From: Antitrichia curtipendula
Lineage: Eukaryota; Streptophyta; Bryopsida; Hypnales; Leucodontaceae
Direction of reading: 5' to 3'
Length of the DNA: 64,000 bases
Assembly: GCA_951230915.1 (NCBI GenBank)
Contig: OX579641.1
Span: forward strand, 21,740,254 to 21,804,253
Shown here: piece by piece, positions 60,288-64,000 of the stretch
Position numbering within the stretch: position 1 is the stretch's first letter
How the letters are laid out: every line of letters begins with the position of its first letter
Program-made: the position numbers and the translations under genes
Notes under the pieces: model-generated
Database searches by the model: none
The model's input: only the letters and a program-made list of their open reading frames with translations
What the model was told of the DNA's origin: nothing

Positions 60288-60706
60288 TTAACCCCTTTAG
60301 GATGTTAGCAAGTGTACGCTTTTGTATACTACGTCGTAAAATACAGTCTGACTCACATTCAAGTCTGAAATCTGAAAATGAAATCTGAAAATGTGATAGT
60401 GCACAACTTTCCATCAGTAGATTAATAATTTTATCCAAAATTTTGCACTTTTGTCTCACATCCCAAGACTTGAATTGAATTTCAGTAATTAATGAGAAGA
60501 TTCACATGTTGAAAAAAAGGAGAGAAGCAATGAGCCATCCACTTACATTTGCCCACCTCAAACCATACAACAAAACACATTAAAGCTCACTACTCATTTA
60601 ATGGAAAGCGAAAACATTGGAAAGAGGACCCAATTAAGGCAAGGCATACTGTATTGTATAAAAATTCGTAGGCCAGTTTGGGCTGCTAACATCCTAAAGG
60701 GGTTAA
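60288..60706. mobile_element. TTAA-bounded TIR element with 19-bp perfect termini, 419 bp
   Basis: The left end is TTAA then CCCCTTTAGGATGTTAGCA. The right end is its exact inverse followed by TTAA. These are the longest perfect inverted ends of the set, so it may be the youngest copy. No coding frame. Confidence 0.85.
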
Positions 60707-60779
60707 GGTAGTTGACCCAACTCTAATCACTTAAGCAATTTAGCATATCTACAATATGAGTATGGTCTTGGGTATAGTG

Positions 60780-60965
60780 AGGGAAAAAAATCCCTATGTA
60801 GAGAAATAGATTTCAAAAGGATCATAGTTTTTTACATTTTTTTTCTCAAAAACAAAATTACCATGATTTTTTGTTGTGAAGATTCCGTTCAAACTACTCT
60901 TGTTATATAAATCACCCTATTTCCGACCATAGGTTGGTTACAAAATCAACAATGCTTCATTATTG
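60780..60965. repeat. Dispersed repeat A, copy 2
   Basis: Homologous to 15980-16190 in cyclophilin intron 1, same orientation. Confidence 0.6.
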
Positions 60966-61946
60966 TAAGTGATGATTGTGTCACCCTTACCAACCACATC
61001 ATAATAAAAACTAATCACCCTAAACTAATTAGCCACCTCAAATGTCTAACTCCATAAATTAATGCACAATTAGTTTTTGAAATGTCATCCACATCCATTT
61101 TGAATAATACAATTCCCAATCCTAATGAACGTGAGCTGCCAACTAAACCAACAACAGTCCTATTTTCGATGATAATATGTCTAGAGCTAATAAAAAACAC
61201 ATCATTAACTGTCCAAAAATATAGTAGTCTAACTTACAATATAGTGGTTGATCAAAAATGGGTGGGCTACCTTAATTGGATAAAGTTCACATTTCATAAC
61301 ATCTATCATCAAATTGTGATTATTCTATGATTTTTATTGTAAACTTTTATTTTCTTCCTCCAAAATATATACTAAAGATACATTTGCTGGGCATACGTGA
61401 CATTATTATGTCCAACTTTGAAAATCGTCTTTGTAATATTCTATAATTCAATAGTCATAGGTAATTGTTGAGCTGTACAAACGAATTGACTTGTTCCTCA
61501 AACAGATGTTTTTTCATAAGGAGGGAGGTCCATAAACCAGTTAGGTTCTTCAAATCGTCCCTACAAATAATCCGCCTCAAATTGTTACTGTGTACTGTTA
61601 GAATAAAGTCAAGATTCAAGACACATCCAGCATCATCGATTTAGTCATTTAGGGATGACTAATTGGTAGAAGTAGAACATATGATGATTGATCTTTAAAC
61701 TCCTCCAAATTAAAAACATTTCATATAATATTTTATTCTCCAATCAATTCCTATCCCTTGATTTAAGCATGTGAGAGAAAACACTTAAAGATATGGATGC
61801 ATTATAAATGCTCATTATTTGATGTTTTTAATATCACTTCTGAATTAATCAAGGTTCATTCATCTTGAAATATATATTAGTTGTAGAGAACAAAAGGCAT
61901 TTTAGAATGCATGAAAAAAAAAATTAAAAAATTAAATAAATAATAA

Positions 61947-61949
<3 letters not shown>

Positions 61950-62000
<51 letters not shown>
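61950..62000. repeat. TA dinucleotide microsatellite
   Basis: About 25 consecutive TA units immediately before the MITE relative at 62001-62188. Confidence 0.92.
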
Positions 62001-62003
<3 letters not shown>

Positions 62004-62188
62004 TCATTAGAATGGCGGTATTCCAAGTGCCACTTTGATGGTGTGCCATTTTCACCATCTAGGACTAGTATAGATTTTAGAATAGACGTTCTGAACCATG
62101 TAGGACAGGTATAGATTTACAACAGCCATTTTGAATTGTTTTCATGCCATTTTAGAATAATATTGCCATTTTAATGAAATTGCCCATA
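62001..62188. mobile_element. Relative of the 53770 MITE, reverse orientation, with internal duplication
   Basis: It matches the inverse of 53770-53922 and ends in CATTTTAATGAAATTGCCCAT. The 'taggac.aGTATAGATTT' block occurs twice (near 62060 and 62102). The left terminus is cut off at the TA run. Confidence 0.55.
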
Positions 62189-64000
62189 TGTTAGCTGTAG
62201 AGGACAAAAGGTGTCCTCAAATGCATGACATTTTGAGTTATTGTAGAAACAATGAATGCATATGTTCATCCAAGGATCTAATCATCATTGATTGACTACC
62301 TATCATCCAAGAAAGACACTAACGATTAAAAAAATATGATGAATGATTTAGAAAGAAAGAATACATTGAGTCATCTATGAATCCAATCATCCTTGGTTCA
62401 TTACACTCATGATAGAGCTCCGTCCACCAATGGTTTAAGAACAAAAGATAAGTTATTTTTGTCCTTAAGTATGACTAACTAAAATACCGTTCCACATAAC
62501 TGCAAACTATGAAAAAATATAACTAATTCCACAAAGTTACAAAAGTTATGAAAGTACTTGGGTTCGATGGTTATTCTATTTATATTTATGGTAGAACCAC
62601 CCATACCCGACTAAAAAATCTATAGCCAACCTAGAGGGTGTAGCTATTTCCAACCATGGCTGCAATAGATTTCCAATCAAAGCTTGGAATGTGTTTTTTT
62701 CTCTTTTTTAAGGTTGGAACTAATAAGGTCATGACGCATGTCCCAAAGTAGTGAGCAAGAAAGTAGGAAATAGTGAGTGGAAAAATAGTTTTTGAATGAT
62801 CATAATTGGAAAAGTCTATACATTGGGTATGGATCTAGGTCAACTTTTGGCTTCTAGAACTCATAGTAATTTCAATTCAAGGCACAAAACTACCAAAAAA
62901 CATATTGAATTTCATTTTGTGTTTTCCTATCTCACTCTCCCATGTGTATGTGACAATCTTGTGACTTTCCCTTGTATCACATAGAGAAAAAGTCATAGGA
63001 TTGTTAATACACAAGGGAAAGTGAGATAGGGATGCAAAAGAACCCCTGGTGAAATTCATTTTTTGTGATTTTTATCTTCCTACATGGAAATTTTTTACAT
63101 TGCCTTACACTAATCTAAAACATGCACAGAATTGCTTAAGTGGTCAACCATGAAAATTCAATTTATATTGTGAAATGAAAAGCCACCAATTTATTAACCC
63201 TCTTATTACTAAATCCCCGTATCTAATGTGATTATACCATAAAGGAAAACTTCCTCAAAAACTCGTCACGAAGTCTTTTGATACCTTAAAAGCGATATAT
63301 ACGTATATTGAAGAAACAATTTTAAAATCTACCAAAAAAAACTTTGATCCTCCCTAACTTTTGCATACGAAATTCTAAGTGCCATGTTTTTTCAAACGTT
63401 GGAACGTCTATTCACTTGGAAACAAGAAAAAACGTAAATTCGACCGGTCTAATAATAGTAACCAGGCACAATAACTAAAAGTGTCGGTATTTAGAGGTAA
63501 CCTACCTTACACTGACTGCAGACCTTTGATGACTCTGCAAGTTTCTTATTTGCTCTTTGACTTTGGAGCTGAATGCTCGGTCGTTGTGGATTCCAATTAG
63601 GGTTTTGTAAAACGACTGGTGCGGCACTCACTCACAAAATGCTCGCTCGCTCTGACTCAGGAATGAATTGAATCGGACGTTTTCCTTCCAAATAAATAAC
63701 AATAACAATCAATTGCTCTCATGCTTTCCTTCTAGGCGGTAAATCATAAACTTGACCGACTGTCACATCACTCATGGACACTTCTGCAAAATGTTGTTAT
63801 CATAACAACTTCTTTTGACAATTTATTGTCAAAAACCAAACTTTACTATTCTTTGACTCTAAAGTGTTGAAAATAACTTCTATTGTTTTTTGTTCATGAT
63901 ATGATATAGACTATAGAAAATTGCCTTTTGGCGTGTAATTGCCTCCAAGCGTTTTCTAAATCAGTAAAGCACCACCCTTGAACGGGTTTCATCATGATAT
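62189..64000. other. AT-rich DNA to window end; no gene seen
   Basis: Two near-inverse short stretches around 62930 and 63010 ('cctatctcactctccc' and 'gggaaagtgagatagg') form a loose inverted pair. From about 63500 the sequence becomes less AT-rich and could be the flank of a gene beyond the window. Confidence 0.35.

Noticed and set aside
11577..60706. CCCTAAA and TTTAGGG telomere-like words at many places
   Set aside because: They occur singly and always next to TTAA at the ends of inverted-repeat elements, so they are transposon termini, not interstitial telomere arrays.
1..64000. CRISPR array, bacterial operon or organelle DNA
   Set aside because: Spliced genes, plant families and transposons make this nuclear DNA; no regularly spaced repeat-spacer pattern was seen.

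Overview
The window is nuclear DNA of a plant-lineage eukaryote: spliced genes with GT-AG introns, a plant NIN-like (RWP-RK plus PB1) transcription factor, a signal-peptide gamma-glutamyl hydrolase, a plant-organelle OSB motif, Ty1/copia pol fragments, and CACTA and Stowaway-like transposons. GC-rich exons lie in very AT-rich, repeat-filled spacers. A non-seed land plant (bryophyte, lycophyte or fern) is my best guess, but I cannot place the species.

Layout. 1-6600 is a nest of transposons: decayed copia pol sequence holds a CACTA-type element that ends at 2707, a 192-bp mini-CACTA with an ATA target duplication, and about 2.2 kb of other inserted DNA. 6660-6923 (minus) is one exon with the PDF motif of organellar single-stranded DNA-binding (OSB) proteins. 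9690-16568 (minus) is a six-exon cyclophilin gene whose catalytic domain is followed by about 270 residues I do not recognise, including a motif present twice in consecutive exons. 16.6-28.4 kb is mostly repeats. 28390-31340 (plus) is a three-exon gamma-glutamyl hydrolase gene (folate polyglutamate turnover). 31.4-37.9 kb is again repeats. 37899-43553 (minus) is a three-exon NIN-like protein gene of 1176 codons, followed upstream by a GC-richer leader and promoter region to about 45 kb. 45-64 kb has no recognisable protein gene. It holds nested transposons, foldbacks, palindromes and microsatellites, plus one GC-rich promoter-like patch at 58.2-59.5 kb.

The genes are unrelated in function and show no clustering. 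The most striking structure is a set of about ten elements bounded by TTAA and a CCCY-type inverted terminus (TTAA-CCCCTAAAG... to ...CTTTAGGGG-TTAA). They are nested in one another, joined end to end at shared TTAA sites, and one sits in the large cyclophilin intron. This is the signature of piggyBac-type non-autonomous DNA transposons. The second observation of interest is the cyclophilin with its duplicated C-terminal module.

Exon limits were set by eye from reading frame, splice consensus and family alignment from memory. No database search was possible.
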